From Rhipicephalus microplus (taxonomy: Eukaryota; Arthropoda; Arachnida; Ixodida; Ixodidae): 64,000 nt of DNA. This document shows positions 23,942-35,411 of the stretch, one piece after another; within the stretch, counting starts at the first letter, position 1; each line of letters starts with the position of its first letter. The stretch spans positions 85,330,447-85,394,446 of the forward strand of contig NC_134707.1 in NCBI RefSeq assembly GCF_043290135.1, given 5' to 3'. A program made the position numbers and the translations under genes. Under the pieces are notes generated by a model. It ran no database searches. It had not been told where the DNA came from and saw nothing but the letters and a program-made list of their open reading frames with translations.

Positions 23942-24628
23942 TACGATCGTCAGCGGCTGCTCCTGGAGTTTCACCGTCAAAAACTTCGAAGCGGTCTGAA
24001 GTAGGCTTCGCTCGACTACGGCAGGCTGGCCGGCAACCGGTCCGAGAGTTGCACCGGCAACGCGCTCGCCCCGTCTCCGCCGATAGTGGCTTCTCGGAGT
24101 GTCACTGGTATTTCACCGACTGTAACATCTAAGTGGTAAGAAGGCCTCGCTATGCCGTCGGTATCAAGCCGGCATCGTGTCGAACTCGCACTGCGCGCCG
24201 GCCACCGCGGCAAGCGCTACGAGCTAGCACCGACCACCGGCGAGGCAAAGAATGTTTCACAAAAAATGAAGTCTGCTGGGATGTATAACAGTCTTCTGTG
24301 CCTTGCGACCGCAGCTGTCAATGACTAACTGCAAGGCGAGCGCCGAACGAGGCGGAGTACGATCGTCAGCGATTGCACCGTAAAACTTCGAAGCGGTTCG
24401 AAGTAGGCTTCACTCGACTACGGTAGGCTGGTCAGCAAGCGGTGCGAGAGTTGCGCCGGCGAAGCGCTCGCCCCGTCTCCGCCGATGGTGAGTTTTCGGA
24501 GTGTCACCGGTATTTCACCGGCTGCAACATCTAAGCGTTACGAAGGCCTCAATATGGCGTCGGTATCAAGTCGGCATCGTATCGAGCTCGCACTGCGCAC
24601 CGGCCGCCGTGGCGAGCTCTGCGAGCTA
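23942..24628. repeat. tandem duplication, period 416 bp
   Basis: Copy 1 is 23942-24226 and copy 2 is 24358-24628, aligned over about 280 bp (roughly 85% by eye), both starting at TACGATCGTCAGCG and ending at GAGCTA. GC-rich and unlike the surrounding AT-rich intron. Open frames in it are short and do not match known proteins. An old element or segmental duplication. Confidence 0.8.
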
Positions 24629-25233
24629 TACATGCAATGCATGCGAGCAACGGGAACAGCGACTGCGAACCGTCTCATTCGTTTAAGTCTATCGCTCCGT
24701 AGCTTAAACTGCGTGGATAGCGGGCACCTACTTCGGTGCATAGAAAAAACAACAAGACGTAAACTGCACATCAGCAAGCATTTTGTGATCGCCAGCTCTC
24801 ATTCATCGAATCACCGTGCGTACTCGTGAGTGAGGCCTAGTTGTCGAATGCGGTAGCGGCGGCCTACCTCGCTTCATCGCTGGAGCTGCTAAATGTGCCT
24901 CTTTAATGTGTTCATTCAAGGCCGTGCGCACTTTGTGTATGATTCAGTGCATTTTACGGGTCCACATACAGTACTGCTAATGAAAATTCAGCCCGTACGA
25001 CAGAGCGTCAACTGATAAACCTTTTCCGCTATAGTAAAAAAATATTAAATATTAGGCAGGCGTAAGATAAAAGGCATGTGTGTTGAATTGCTTAGATCAG
25101 ACCACCGCAAGTTCATACTTACGCCGTGCGTATTTATTGCTTAATTATTAGCGAAAACAGGCTTTCACCGGGGCTACATGGGAGGTAAGAATGTGGTGCC
25201 TATATATACCCGGTGACTATATGGTAGGTGTGT
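24629..25233. other. unassigned intron sequence
   Basis: Nothing recognised up to the target site of the Tx1-like LINE. Confidence 0.4.
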
Positions 25234-25307
25234 ACTGCTTGTGGCAAGCTGAGGTGTGTACTGCGTGTGGCACTCTGTGTTCGGCTTCGGTGGGAGACGG
25301 ACGTGTG

Positions 25308-26351
25308 ATGGCTCGCTCCGTGCGAGGTGCTTCGGCGGCCGCTGCTGGCCGCGGTGTTAGGTTCCCTTCTGCACCATCGGATTACCGGTTTTTGTTGCCT
25401 ACATTGCCGTCGGGTGACAGTATGGAAGAGTGTGTGTTTCTGCACGGGGATTCGGAAAAAAGACCATACCGGTTGGAAGACTTTCGGGCCCCGTTGGAAG
25501 AAGTGGGACTCATCAAGGCGATCACTGGCATTGGAGCCTTCCAGATGAATCACATCTGGCTGGCGAAGATGCGAAGCAAGGATGACAAAGAAGCATTACT
25601 CAAAACAGGTGGACTCCGAGTCAAGGGTGGCTTCTGTGCTATCATCGACCCTATCCAACATGATGTAACCGTGAAACTCCACTGGGTTGACTTTGCGGTC
25701 TCGAATGAGAGCGTTCGACAAGCGTTGGGTGAGTTTGGTGAAGTTCTGGAGGTTTCCAATGACAACTGGACCGTCGCTGGCTTTGAACAGGCGATATCAA
25801 CGACGAGGGTGGTGCGACTGAAACTGAAGGAAGGCGTGGTGCTAGAAGACTTGCCGCACCTTTTTAAGATTGGAGGGGGCACCGTCCTTCTTGTGGCCCC
25901 GGGTCGGGCACCGCTTTGCCTAAGGTGTCACATGCAAGGACATATACGACGAGACTGCCAGACGCCCCGCTGTGGTGTATGCCGAGCGTTTGGTCATGAA
26001 AGTCAAGATTGCGTCAGGAGTTATGCCAGAGTTACGAAGACCGTGCTGCCAACAGATGACGCCCAAGATAATCTAATGGACGCCGAAGAGGCTGAGAAGG
26101 TGGCCCCTGGCAGCAACGCCGTGGGACCCGACGCCGCGGTTCAGGCAACAACTGGAGAAGAGACAGCCGACGCGACAACGCAAGATGGCAAAGACTCAAC
26201 GAAAGAATCCGAGGAGTTGGCCGCAACAGGCGGCCAGCAGGACATCCAAGAATCGATGGAGGAAGATATGGGTACCAGTGGCGAGATCGCTACGCCAGAA
26301 GCCGGCACAAAGTCTCCGGAAGCGACCACGGGACGCGGCAAGCGTTACTGA
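25308..26351 (+). CDS. LINE ORF1 protein with zinc knuckles (347 aa)
   Basis: RNA-binding ORF1 protein of the Tx1-like LINE, which probably coats the element RNA. After a basic, Ala-rich N-terminus (MARSVRGASAAAAGR), residues of about 60-190 form an RRM-like/gag-like domain. Two knuckles follow, CLRCHMQGHIRRDC and CGVCRAFGHESQDC (CX2CX4HX4C), and then an acidic, low-complexity tail. I start at 25308 because an upstream in-frame ATG at 25191 lies outside the element (left of the TSD). The ORF is intact. Confidence 0.88.
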   Translation: MARSVRGASAAAAGRGVRFPSAPSDYRFLLPTLPSGDSMEECVFLHGDSEKRPYRLEDFRAPLEEVGLIKAITGIGAFQMNHIWLAKMRSKDDKEALLKTGGLRVKGGFCAIIDPIQHDVTVKLHWVDFAVSNESVRQALGEFGEVLEVSNDNWTVAGFEQAISTTRVVRLKLKEGVVLEDLPHLFKIGGGTVLLVAPGRAPLCLRCHMQGHIRRDCQTPRCGVCRAFGHESQDCVRSYARVTKTVLPTDDAQDNLMDAEEAEKVAPGSNAVGPDAAVQATTGEETADATTQDGKDSTKESEELAATGGQQDIQESMEEDMGTSGEIATPEAGTKSPEATTGRGKRY

Positions 26352-26564
26352 GTGGAGAGCACGGAACGCAACCTGAAACGCCCGGAGCGTCTGTGGCATC
26401 GCGTCACGGGCGCTAAGAGTAAAAAATATGCCCTCGAAACCCGGTCGGCGTCATCGTCGCCGGTTCGGGGACACGATCTAGACGCGTAAGATCCCGGTTT
26501 TCCCACTGCACGGTATACCAGACACGGTAAGCGCAGCATTGTAGTTTTCATCTTTGTCATCAAC

Positions 26565-29500
26565 ATGGCTAGCATGACTGCGCCTTTACGCATTGGTACG
26601 CTGAATGTACGTGGTCTAGGAACGCGACGCAAACAGTACCAGTTGAAACGCTTGATGCAAGAAAAAGACCTTGACTTGCTCGCGGTCCAGGAGACTAAAG
26701 TTAGTACTGAGGACGCGACTGATAGCTTGGTAGCAGAATTTTCATTGCGGTACAATGCGTGTGTGAGCTATGCAGTGGGAGCATCAGCCGGATGTATTAT
26801 TTTTGTCAAGAACTCTCTTGGTATTGTAGTGGAAGAGGTCAAAAGTTGCCTACATGGGCGTTTTGTTTTGTGTGACTTTTGTTACGGGATCACTAAATTT
26901 AGAGTTATCTGTGTATACGCACCTACAAATTCGAGAGACAGATGTTTGTTTTTTCGGGAAATGCAAGCGTACTTTGAATGTCAGAAATGTGTGGTTCTGT
27001 TGGGTGACTTCAATTGTGTTTTGACCCAAGAAGATTGCACGTATACTGCTAAATTAGGTGATGAAAGCGTTGGGTTGCTTAGAGACAGCCTTATTAAGTA
27101 CTTTTTACATGACGTAGCTCTGTTTGCGATGGGTGGCAGTCGCCAGCACTTCACACATTTTCAAGGTTCGAGTCACGCACGACTAGATCGAGCATATTTT
27201 TGTTCTGAGATAGTACCTTTATGTCAGAACTATGACGTTTATGCTGTTTCCTTCAGTGATCATTGCTTAGTTTTGTTTGAGATAGGTAGAAAGTGCAAAA
27301 AGAAGGTTGTATGGGAAACATGGAAACTGAATACTAAGATAATTACGCACGAAGGGTTTGTAGATAAGACAAAGAAGGAAATCGGGAATTTTTTCAAAAA
27401 CGCAGAAAGGAGTGCCACGGAAAGATGGGAATTATTTAAGCAAAAGATAAAAATGAATGCAATAGAGTGTGGTTGCTACATGCAGCACCAAGCTCGAAAA
27501 CAGGAACGTGAGCTACGGGCAGAGCTAAATGATTTGGTGAATATTGAAGCAGAAAACCCGGGCTTATTCACACATCAACTGCAGGTTGTCAAAAACAAAA
27601 TTGAATGTCTTGAAGAAGATAAATATAAAGGCGCAATTATACGAGCAAGAGCTGAGAGATACCTCGTAGGTGAAGCCCCGACAAAGCGAGCCTTGTCAGA
27701 TGAAAAGGCATATGCTCGAGCTCACGACATACTAGAGATAGAATGGAATGGTAAAATATTGAAAGAACATAAAGATATTATGAAAGCTTTTGAAAACTAT
27801 TATCAGGACTTGTTTGCTTATCGCGAACCAAAGGAGCCGGATTTTGTAGATGAGTTCTTGATAGAAATGCCGACACTTAATGCTGAGGACACAAATTTAT
27901 TGGAAATGTCTATTAGTATAGGGGAAATTGAGAAGGCTATCGATGATCTCGGCATGGGCAAATCACCTGGTCCAGATGGCATTAATGCCGCCTTTTCGAA
28001 GACGTTCAAGGAGGATATGGCCGCCGCATTGCATGAGGTTTTTTCAGAGTCTTTAGATCGCGGAGCTTTGCCTTCATCGTTTAATCGAGCGCACACCGTG
28101 CTGATTCCTAAAGGGAAAGAGCAACATGTTTTACGCAAAGTGACAGGATACAGGCCAATCACGCTAACAAACGTAGATTATAAGGTGTTTATGAAAGTTC
28201 TGGCTAGGAGGTTGCAAGGACTTATATACAAGTTGGTCGGGTCACATCAGACTTGTGGCATCAAGCGTAGGAGCATATTCACGAATATTCATGTTGCCAG
28301 GAGCATTTTGGAGTATTGTGACGCTGCGCTACTAAAAGTAGCTATGTTGCAAATTGATCTAGCCAAGGCTTTCGACATGGTTCCGCACAATATACTCTTC
28401 ATGCTAGCTGAGTACGTTGGTCTTGGTGCGATCATATGTAAAGGTATTAAATTGGCATATAAAAATTCAACCACAAATTTAATTGTAAATATAGAACTCT
28501 CAGAGCGCATACAAGTACTTTCCTCCGTGCGCCAGGAGTGTCCTTTAAGTCCTTTGCTCTTCGCTCTATTTTTGGAACCATTGTGTCAGAAAGTGATTCA
28601 CCATGCAGGGATTAATGGTTTCAGGTTGCAGTCATGTGAAGTGCGTGTTTTGGCATACGCCGACGATATTGCCTTTTTGCAGTTGATAGAGAGAGTGTCA
28701 CTTCGTTATTAAAAATCACTCAAAGGTTTTGTGACACGAGTGGAAGTTTAATGAACAAAGAAAAAAGCATTGGTTTATGGCATGGTAATTGGGACCTTAC
28801 GCCCAGTTCTTTTGGAAATATTCAGTGGCTCACGACGCCTAGTCGTTACCTTGGGGTACCATTGGACAGGTATCAAGACAGTGAAGCTTTTTGGCTTGAA
28901 AAGGCTGAAGAACTGCGCGCGACCGCCGAAGGATGGGGCGGTCGTGGCTTATCAATTTTCTCTCGGTCAGCTGTATGCAACGTTTTTCTGGCTGCTAAAA
29001 TTATGTACCTTTTGCGAGTACTTAGTTGTAAGCGTAAAACCATTCACAAAGTCCACAGGATATTCGCCACGTTCATCTGGAGCTCTACGTGGGAGAGAAC
29101 ATCTAGAACGAACTTGTTTCGGCGAGTTAAGCAAGGAGGGCTGTCTCTTTGCCATCTGTTTCTTAACCAAGTAATATCACGTTTCCTGCTCATTAGAGAC
29201 CAGAGAGACTCTTTTTTACGTTCTTTATTTCAAACAACGCTGTTACACCACATGCCTGACTTCTTTGTATCTTCAGACAGGCGAGAACGATACACCTTGT
29301 CACCGTTCTTGCGCGAAGTTGTGTTCTCATATCGTTTCTTAAGGGCGAGGTTTTCGATAGATTACCTAACTAATGTGAAAAGAAAGCGCCTTATGAAAGA
29401 CCTAATACAGAATGTTTTTCCTGTGCCCCTGTACCGTTCAAGGTATGAAAAATCATATGGTCATGACGTATTAAAGCGAGTGAAAAACATGTGTATACCA

Positions 29501-29959
29501 CCCAATGTGAAAACCTTCTTTTTTAAACTTCATACGGGAACCTTGCCAGTAAAAACGTGGCTTGAAGAGAGAGGGATGTATGTGCCATGGGGAAGCAGCT
29601 GTCTCCTGTGTAACCAACCTGAGACCATTGAACATGTGTTTATTGATTGTAAGAACGCTATTTTCTTTTGGGACATTTTACAGAGAACTTTAAAAAAAGA
29701 TTTACCTCTTACTTCATATGGAATTCGTTTTTTGCCTTGTGATAGTTCTGTGCAAAATTTGGATGTTATATTTGTACTTGGTCTTCATTCGGTTTGGCGT
29801 AGTATGCTATCGTACAGACACTGTGATGTGAGAGTTCTATCCGTTAATGAGTGTTTCGTGGAAGCTGTTATAAAAGTGCGAGATGTGTATAAGACTACCG
29901 ACTGTAATGAAGATGTAATATCTTTGTTTGACGCGTTGTCACGCATGAAACACGTGTAA
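26565..29959 (+). pseudogene. LINE ORF2: endonuclease-RT, one frameshift
   Basis: The first part (26565-28712) has an EEP endonuclease with LNVRG, QETK, GDFN and SDH catalytic motifs, then the RT with GKSPGPDG, LAKAFD and YADDIAFL. A single-base frame change in the T5 run at 28674-28678 ends that frame. The other frame continues without a stop (SLLKITQRFCDTSGS) to 29959, including a CLLC...H...C zinc motif near 29600. The RT motif that is normally RQGCPLSP reads RQECPLSP here, a Gly to Glu change at a conserved site. Total length is about 1,130 codons, the normal size. The frameshift could be real or a homopolymer error in the assembly. Confidence 0.88.
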
Positions 29960-30031
29960 TAGTGATTGTCGTATTAGCTTGACCTGTAGTCAAGAAGGCA
30001 ATAAAGAAAAAAAACTGCTTGTGGCAAGCTG

Positions 30032-30375
30032 TGGTGAGTGCGAGTGTTGTGATATTACGTGAACGTTGTGATAATGTTGGTGTACTGTAATCATTGTTGT
30101 GCGCATTAAATGTAAATTAATTGAAGTAACGCTTGCGCAAGGTACGGCTGCTGACGTAATTTTTTTTCTCAATCGATGCAAAAAATTTACTCCCATACTG
30201 ACCTGAAAAAGTTCCCCAATGAATGTAAATAAAAACCCCCCTGGCACCATGCAAAAACCCCATCTCCCTCCGGACAGTGTTTATAAAACTCCCATCGGGG
30301 CGTGAGCTAGAGGACAAGGTCATTTACTCCCATCTCGGCTTATTTCTGTTTACAGAGTAGGTAAATGACACATCC
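30032..30375. other. flank between LINE and satellite; ACTCCC-rich
   Basis: Original target sequence of the Tx1-like LINE, then an ACTCCC-rich stretch (about 30170-30355) like the one after satellite block 1. No gene. Confidence 0.5.
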
Positions 30376-30483
30376 AAACATGACAATCACAACATGAGTG
30401 TCATGTAATAACATGGCTACATGCCACACTCATGATGCGCTCGTGGCCGTTTCGCTAGATTCGCATGTACCAAATTTGGTATT
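30376..30483 (+). repeat. 147-bp satellite, block 2 left part
   Basis: Carries ACATGACAATCACAACATGA and GTTTCGCTAGATTCGCATGT of the satellite. It is cut by the RTE LINE. Skipping that insertion and one TSD copy, the distance to the next marker base (30379 to 32323) is 148 bp, so the register is kept. Confidence 0.85.
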
Positions 30484-32279
30484 CATCATCATCATCATCA
30501 TTACCATCATCATCAGCCTGACTACGTCCACTGCAGGACAAAGGCCTCTCCCATGTTCCGCCAGTAAACCCGGTCCTGTGCTTGCTGCTGCCAATTTATA
30601 CCCGCAAACTTCTTAATCTCATCTGCCCACCTAACCTTTTGTCTCCCCCTAACCCGCTTGCCTTCTCTGGGAATCCAGTTAGTTACCCTTAACGACCAGC
30701 GGTTATCCTGTCTACGTGCTACATGCCCGGCCCATGTCCATTTCTTCTTCTTGATTTCAGCTATGATATCCTTAACCCCCGTTTGTTCCCTAATCCACTC
30801 TGCTCTCTTCTTGTCTCTTAAGGTTACACCTGCCATTTTTCTTTCCATTGCTCGCTGCGTCATCCTCAATTTAAGCTGAACCCTCTTTGTAAGTCTCCAG
30901 GTTTCTGTTCCGTAGCTATGTACCGGCAAGATACAGCTATTATATACATTCCTCTTGAGGGATAGTGGCAATCTACCTGTCATAATTTGAGAGTGCTTGC
31001 CAAATGTGCTCTATCCCATTCTTATTCTTCGACTCACTTCAATCTCGTGGTTCGGCTCCGCGGTTATTACCTGCCCTAAGTAGACATAGTCTTTTACAAC
31101 TTCAAGTGCACTATTACCTATCTCAAAGTGCTGCTCTTTTCCGAAGTTGTTGTACATTACTTTCGTTTTCTGCACATTCATTTTAAGACCCACCTTTCTG
31201 CTCTCCTTGTCTAACTCCGTAATCATGAGTTGCAATTCATCCCCTGAGTTACTCAGCAATGCAATGGCATCGGCGAAGCGCAGGTTACTAAGGTACTCTC
31301 CTTTACCTCTTATCCCTAACTGTTCCCGTTCTAGGCTTCTGAAAACCTCCTGTAAGCACGCGATAAATAGCATTGGGGAGATTGTGTCCCCCTGCCGTAC
31401 ACCCTTCTTGATTGGTATTCTGTTGCTTTCTTTATGAAGCACTATGGTAGCAGTTGATCCCCTGTAGATTTCTTCCAGAATGTTTATATATACTTCATCG
31501 ACGCCCTGATAGCGCAGTGTCTGCATCACGGCTGATATTTCTACTGAATTAAACGCCTTCTCGCAATTTAGAAAGTTATGTATAGTGGTTGGTTATATTC
31601 TGAGCATTTCTCTGTTAACTGATTTATAGTGTGAATGTGGTCGATTGTTGAGTAGCCTGTTCGAAATCCTGCTTGTTCCTTTGGTTGACTGAATTCTAAT
31701 GTTTTCTTTACTCTGTTAGCAATTACCTTTGTAAATGGCTTGTATACTACAGAGAGCAAGCTAATCGGCTTGTAATTCTTCAAGTTCTTTTCATCTGCTT
31801 TCTTATGTATTAAGATGATGTTAACGTTCTTCCAAGACTCTGGTACTCTTCCCGTCAGGAGACACCTCGTAAACAGGGTGGCTAGTTTTTCTAACACAAT
31901 CTGTTCTCCATCTTTCAGCAGATCTAATGTTACCTGATCCTCAACAGCAGCTTTGCCTCTTTGCATGCTCTCCAAAGCTTTTCTGACTTCTTCTATCATT
32001 ACTGGTGGGGTGTCATCTGGGTTACTTCTAGTTCTTATAGTATTAAAGTCGTGGTTGTCCTGACTACTGTATAGATCTCTGTAAAACTCCTCCGCTATTT
32101 TAACTATCGTATCCATATTGGTAGGTATTTTGCCTTCTTTGTCCCTTAGTGCATACATCCGATTTTTGCCTATCCCAAGTTTCCTCTTCACTGCTTTGAA
32201 GCTTCCTCCGCTTTTCAGAGCGCGTTCAATTCTCTCCATGTTATACCTTCTTTGGTATAACATGGAGAAATTTGGTATT
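30472..32279 (-). mobile_element. 5'-truncated RTE-type LINE in the satellite, 12-bp TSD
   Basis: The element is 30484-32267, with AAATTTGGTATT at 30472-30483 and 32268-32279. On the minus strand its 3' end is a (GAT)n tail (30484-30502), typical of RTE elements. It starts in the RT N-terminal region, so the endonuclease is missing. At the 5' junction a perfect 15-bp inverted repeat (32233-32247 and 32254-32268) sits directly before the TSD. Confidence 0.92.
30522..32263 (-). pseudogene. RTE reverse transcriptase, dead copy
   Basis: Three minus-strand pieces (32263-31568, 31529-31011, 30983-30522) cover the RT from the finger region to the RTE C-terminus (TWAGHVARRQDNRWS and GRQKVRWADEI). 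Breaks: a frameshift near 31570 and a TAG near 31008. Active-site damage is visible. Motif A reads FLNCEKAFNSVE, with Asn where Asp is expected, and the catalytic FADD box reads FADA. Confidence 0.88.
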
Positions 32280-32375
32280 ACGTTTACGTCAATATATGAC
32301 GAAGGTATGTGACTGGTGCGAACGTGATAATCATGAGATGCGTGTCATGTGAGGACATGACTATATGCCTCAGTC
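32268..32375 (+). repeat. 147-bp satellite, block 2 right part
   Basis: Continues the monomer after the RTE insertion: GACGAAGGTATGTGACTGG, then GATAATCATGAGATGCGTGT. It fades near 32375 into a GC-rich repeat. Confidence 0.8.
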
Positions 32376-32605
32376 AAGGCGCCAATACATTTCGACGTGA
32401 CGTGGTGCACGTGATCACCGGTGTTCATTTCATCGGGTCATGCCGGCGTTGCCATGCAGAGAGCCGGTCCTGCCATATACTCGCAGGCGCCTTTGACGCA
32501 TGCGCGTTTCAGCGCATCCGGCGTCCCTCTGTCTCAAAAAGAGGGAGACGCAGTTTTGTCTGGGTAACGCATCGGCGCGAAATACAGCATGTCGCGATTC
32601 GCGCC
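32376..32605. repeat. GC-rich repeat, left half, split by the LTR element
   Basis: Sequence with CATGCGCGTTTCAGCGCATC and an AGAGGGAGACGC phrase. It ends at the 4-bp target site CGCC. Its right half resumes at 42611 and runs to satellite block 3, so the whole (about 375 bp) sat inside the satellite before the LTR element arrived. Confidence 0.55.
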
Positions 32606-33077
32606 TGTTATGAATTTTGCTCTGTCGCGATGGTAGCGGTGGCGAAAAGCGGCAAGCCGTCGAGCGGACTTCGCTGAAGCCTTAGCCCGAAGGCGAAACA
32701 GGGAGGCAATCCGTTTTGAAAACAGCAACAAAAGTAGCGTTTACTGTAGCAGGTTGTCGTTTGTATAGAGCCGGCCAGCACGACAACGTCGGCTGGGGCA
32801 AAAATCCCCTCTAACATGGGGCCGGCATGGCCTTAAATAGCGTTTTGGGACTCTTCTGCGAGACCAGTTCCCCGGAACAGCACAGTGGCTCGGCTGAGGA
32901 GACGCAGCCATACCCGGAACTGCAAAGTGGTTCGGCGGAGGAAGTGACGTTATCCCTGGAACTGCACGGTTCTTCTGCACGGAAGGCGGCGCTGGGAGGG
33001 GGGGAGACAGTTCGTCGGAACAGGGCTCGATCTCGTGAAACGTGCTCTCGAACGAGGAACATGTCTGTGGCACAACA
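32606..33077 (-). repeat. 3' LTR (472 bp)
   Basis: Partner of the LTR at 42136-42606. In element direction it is preceded by the purine-rich GCGGCGGGGGTGC (33078-33090 in + coordinates), a likely polypurine tract. Differences from the 5' LTR are mostly transitions. Confidence 0.93.
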
Positions 33078-34043
33078 GCACCCCCGCCGCGAGACAATGC
33101 ATCCGGAGTTTTGAGCCGTCAGCGCGGCTCGGAAGGAGGGATGCTGGTTGACTGTCGGTAGCCGTTCCGCTCTCTCCGCCCGTTGAGACTTCCATAGGCC
33201 TGCAGAGGTTCACTGGAACGACGAAGTCGAACACAAAGCCGAACCACTTTGACCAAAGCAAGCACCCTCCAAATGCTGATCAAGTCACCAGACCAGCAGA
33301 ACCCAAATGTTTCCTCGAAATTACGCTGGGCTAACAAATAGCATCACGAGCAACGAATCTCGGGAGGAATACACAATGTGGACACACCTTTAGCTAAGTG
33401 TCAGTGCATGACACCACTAAACCAAACAGATTTTTTTTTTGTTTTCAAGCGATTCTCAATTGTGATTTAGGCAGATTCTGGACGATCGAAGCTTCTGAGG
33501 ATTGCTCAATTTAGCACCGAAACTACAATTTAGTACGCCGAGCAATCCTGAATCACGCACATTGGCGTCGCCTGCAAGCGTCATATTGTCAACTTAACAA
33601 AGTTCGTCCTCCTACAAGCTCGCTTTTCAATGCGCGCAGCCAATATGATCAAAACAAGATTAAACACGCTTGAAAAGTAAGACAATAAGAATGAAAATTA
33701 TTAAATAAGAATGAAATAAGAACGAAAGAATGAAACTTGCGTGTGTTATACAAAACAAAGTTAACCTACACTGACGTGCGCACTAACACGTAATGCCAAT
33801 CGCAGATGGTATTTTAGTCATGGGCTTTTACGCAACGTTCTACGCAAAATAAAACGCACTAACTGTTGCCTTTCGAAAAGTATGAAAACAAAATTAATCA
33901 AACAAGCATATCAATGCCTGCTTCTCCAATTGAAAGGAAAGGAAAACTTACAAAAATTTAGATGCACTCATAGCTCATAGGAGGGCAACCAAATTAGAAA
34001 AGGTTATTCTCAAAATTTAAGTACAAAAAATACCCTCTTGGTA
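33078..34043. other. LTR element 3' non-coding region
   Basis: About 1 kb between the gag-like frame and the 3' LTR with no supported gene. AT-rich in the middle (33400-34040). An envelope or pol gene would be expected here in a complete element, and none is visible. Confidence 0.6.
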
Positions 34044-35174
34044 TCAGCAAGGTGGCACTCTCAGACGAACTCTGGGAAGTCGCGCACTCCATAGCTTTCG
34101 TGGGTTGTGGTCTGGACAAAAGGACGACGAATCAACTTGTTCGCCAAACTTAGCAGCACCGACTTTTGACCTACCCCCACTTAACTCGAAGAAAGAGGCA
34201 TCTGCACTGCTTCGTTTACCCCTCCGGTTCGACCAGTGACCCTCTCGCCACGGTGGGGAATGACAGCCTTTGTTACAGCTCAGGCGTACGCGATGCTTCT
34301 CCACGTGGTTGCCTCTACGCGGCATCAAAAAAAATGAGACCACGCGATTATCTCGGCGTCCGAATTTCCCTGAAACTCGGTTTTTCTTGACGCGCTTCCC
34401 GCCTAATCTCGATCCTCGTGATGGTCTGAGCTTCAAACATTTCCCAGAGGGCCCTGTCACGATCCTACACCTAGCCGTGAACATGGCGTCTCGACGGATG
34501 ATGTCATGGCACCTAACAGCAGCTTCAGCACGCTTGGCGCCCATCGTCTTTACCACGTTACGCTTACGCTGACGCCTCTTTCTGTCGGGACTTCTCGCGA
34601 TACTGGCAGCCTCGACACACTTACTTCCAAGTGTGCTGCCTTTGACAAGTACTCCCGAAACTCCATACTGGTTATCTAGCTTATCATCAGGCCCATTGCT
34701 AGCTGCCTCTGCTTGGGACAGAACGGGAGTGCCGATGTCTTTAAATGCAACTAACGCGCCTAAAGAGCTTTCGATCGTTGGGGGTTTATCACTGTCGTGG
34801 TTAGTCCTTGTTCTCTGCACTTCTAAGTCAGCTTCGTGCTCTCTTTCAAGAGCTTTATTCTGTAGCGCTTTATCTCACGCATCCCGCTCAATATTTTGTC
34901 GACATGCGTCAACCTCTAGCGCCTTGCGATGCGACTCGTCTTCAAGCTCTTTTTCACGCGATGCATCTTGATCATGTGCGCTGCAAATCGGCTCCGTGTC
35001 TAGCGCTTTACGATGCGCTTCGGCGTCCTTAGCTGTGCGATGGGCCTCGGCCCCTAACTCCTCGCGATGTACCTCAGCGTCTGGCTCTGTCCGACGCACT
35101 TCGGCGTCCTGCATTTTGTGACGGGCCTCAACGTCAGGTACCTGGTGACTTTCCTCAGCGCCCCGTTTTCTCTG
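34044..35174 (-). pseudogene. gag-like protein, C-terminal part
   Basis: Continues the protein across the nested LINE: the flanks read ...VRQRKR and ...ASQRKRGAEE at the duplicated target. It has repeated charged units (AEAHRKALDTE, AEVHREELGAE), probably a long coiled coil. One in-frame TGA near 34875 interrupts it, then a basic tail of about 250 residues runs to 34044. It has no aspartic protease or RT motif. A known family for this tail is not apparent to me. Confidence 0.55.
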
Positions 35175-35411
35175 GGAGGCGCTGCGAGCGCTCGATGGTG
35201 ACGGACGCACTCTACATCGCCTCCGTAGATTTTCTGCTATTTCTGCGGACATCCACCTTGGTACCCATGAAACTTGGATGTATCGTCACCGCCAAGTTCT
35301 CCGCTTCGCCTAGACAACACCTTCATCCAGGTGGGTCCAGTTTTGACAACTTGAGGGACATCCTTCACTCCCGGCTACAACGCCGCCTCGCTAAGGGCTC
35401 TCAGCCCGGCG

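Larger units (their letters stand above)
25234..30031 (+). mobile_element. full-length Tx1/L1-like LINE with perfect 18-bp TSD
   Basis: The element body is 25252-30013. It is flanked by identical 18-bp copies, ACTGCTTGTGGCAAGCTG, at 25234-25251 and 30014-30031. It has a 56-bp leader, ORF1, ORF2, a short 3' UTR, AATAAA at 30000-30005 and a short A-run at the end. The perfect TSD and open ORFs mark it as recent. The clade is called from the ORF1 knuckles and the RT phrase ITLTNVDYKVFMKVLARRL. It lies in intron 1 in the sense direction. Confidence 0.93.

Noticed and set aside
25191..25307. Upstream start for the Tx1-like ORF1
   Set aside because: In frame but outside the element, before and across the TSD; the start at 25308 is the first ATG inside.
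34044..34820. Independent host gene of about 258 codons
   Set aside because: It continues the gag-like frame of the LTR element after one nonsense codon and has no splice sites or host homologue I recognise.
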